This document shows positions 6,485-6,523 of a stretch of DNA of 6,523 nt, piece by piece. This stretch comes from Bacteroides sp. (GTDB lineage: Bacteria > Bacteroidota > Bacteroidia > Bacteroidales > Bacteroidaceae), in contig DYCT01000081.1 in NCBI GenBank assembly GCA_019417975.1, positions 1,304 to 7,826 on the forward strand, read 5' to 3'. The notes under the pieces were generated by a model that did no database searches, was not told the DNA's origin, and worked only from the letters and a program-made list of their open reading frames with translations. The number at the start of each line of letters is the position of its first letter. Positions within the stretch are counted from its first letter, which is position 1. Made by a program: the position numbers and the translations under genes.

Positions 6485-6506
6485 CTTCTAATTATAAATT
6501 TATACG

Positions 6507-6514
6507 CAAAGATA
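6507..6514 (-). promoter_or_regulatory. mutS promoter -7 element
   Basis: Read on the minus strand this is TATCTTTG followed by CG, a full match to TAnnTTTG and identical to the ychF -7 box. Transcription should start near 6500, leaving a leader of about 29 nt that holds the Shine-Dalgarno-like site. The -33 region lies beyond the right edge of the window. Confidence 0.75.
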
Positions 6515-6523
6515 CGATAAAGA

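Noticed and set aside
1..6523. Search for mobile elements, CRISPR arrays, toxin-antitoxin or defence genes
   Set aside because: No transposase or integrase, no regularly spaced repeats beyond the 11-bp units, and no gene pair of that kind was seen; all long frames are accounted for by housekeeping genes and one unknown exported protein.

Overview
The window looks like a chromosomal segment of a Bacteroides-type bacterium (order Bacteroidales). Three things point there: the promoters carry the Bacteroides -7 element TAnnTTTG rather than an E. coli -10 box, most starts have A-rich leaders without a clear Shine-Dalgarno, and the encoded proteins read like Bacteroidales versions of housekeeping enzymes. 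The genus assignment is inference; I could not run a search.

Layout. Bases 1-163 are the 3' end of polA (DNA polymerase I, family A motif C onward), + strand. A 532-base gene-free stretch (164-695) follows. It holds a good promoter near 275-300, a strong intrinsic terminator at 419-465 and, between them, a candidate small RNA or attenuated leader of about 160 nt. Further on are three helically phased CTGC-containing repeats and a short inverted repeat. Bases 696-1634 encode an exported, very basic protein of unknown function with a His/Tyr-rich middle and an Asn/Arg/Ser/Thr-rich tail, followed by its own terminator (1706-1748). A promoter at 1768-1790 then starts a two-gene operon, ychF (OLA1-type P-loop ATPase, 1832-2935) and lgt (prolipoprotein diacylglyceryl transferase, 2953-3789), 17 bases apart. 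A perfect 13-bp hairpin (3809-3840), able to work in both directions, separates lgt from the convergent mutS (3859-6471, minus strand). mutS has a GTG start, and its -7 box lies just before the right edge.

How the genes relate. polA and mutS are DNA replication and repair genes, ychF is linked to ribosomes and stress, and lgt catalyses the first step of bacterial lipoprotein maturation. They form neighbouring housekeeping transcription units rather than one pathway. I see no mobile element, CRISPR array, toxin-antitoxin pair or defence system. The parts worth a second look are the polA-downstream noncoding region and the uncharacterised basic secreted protein.
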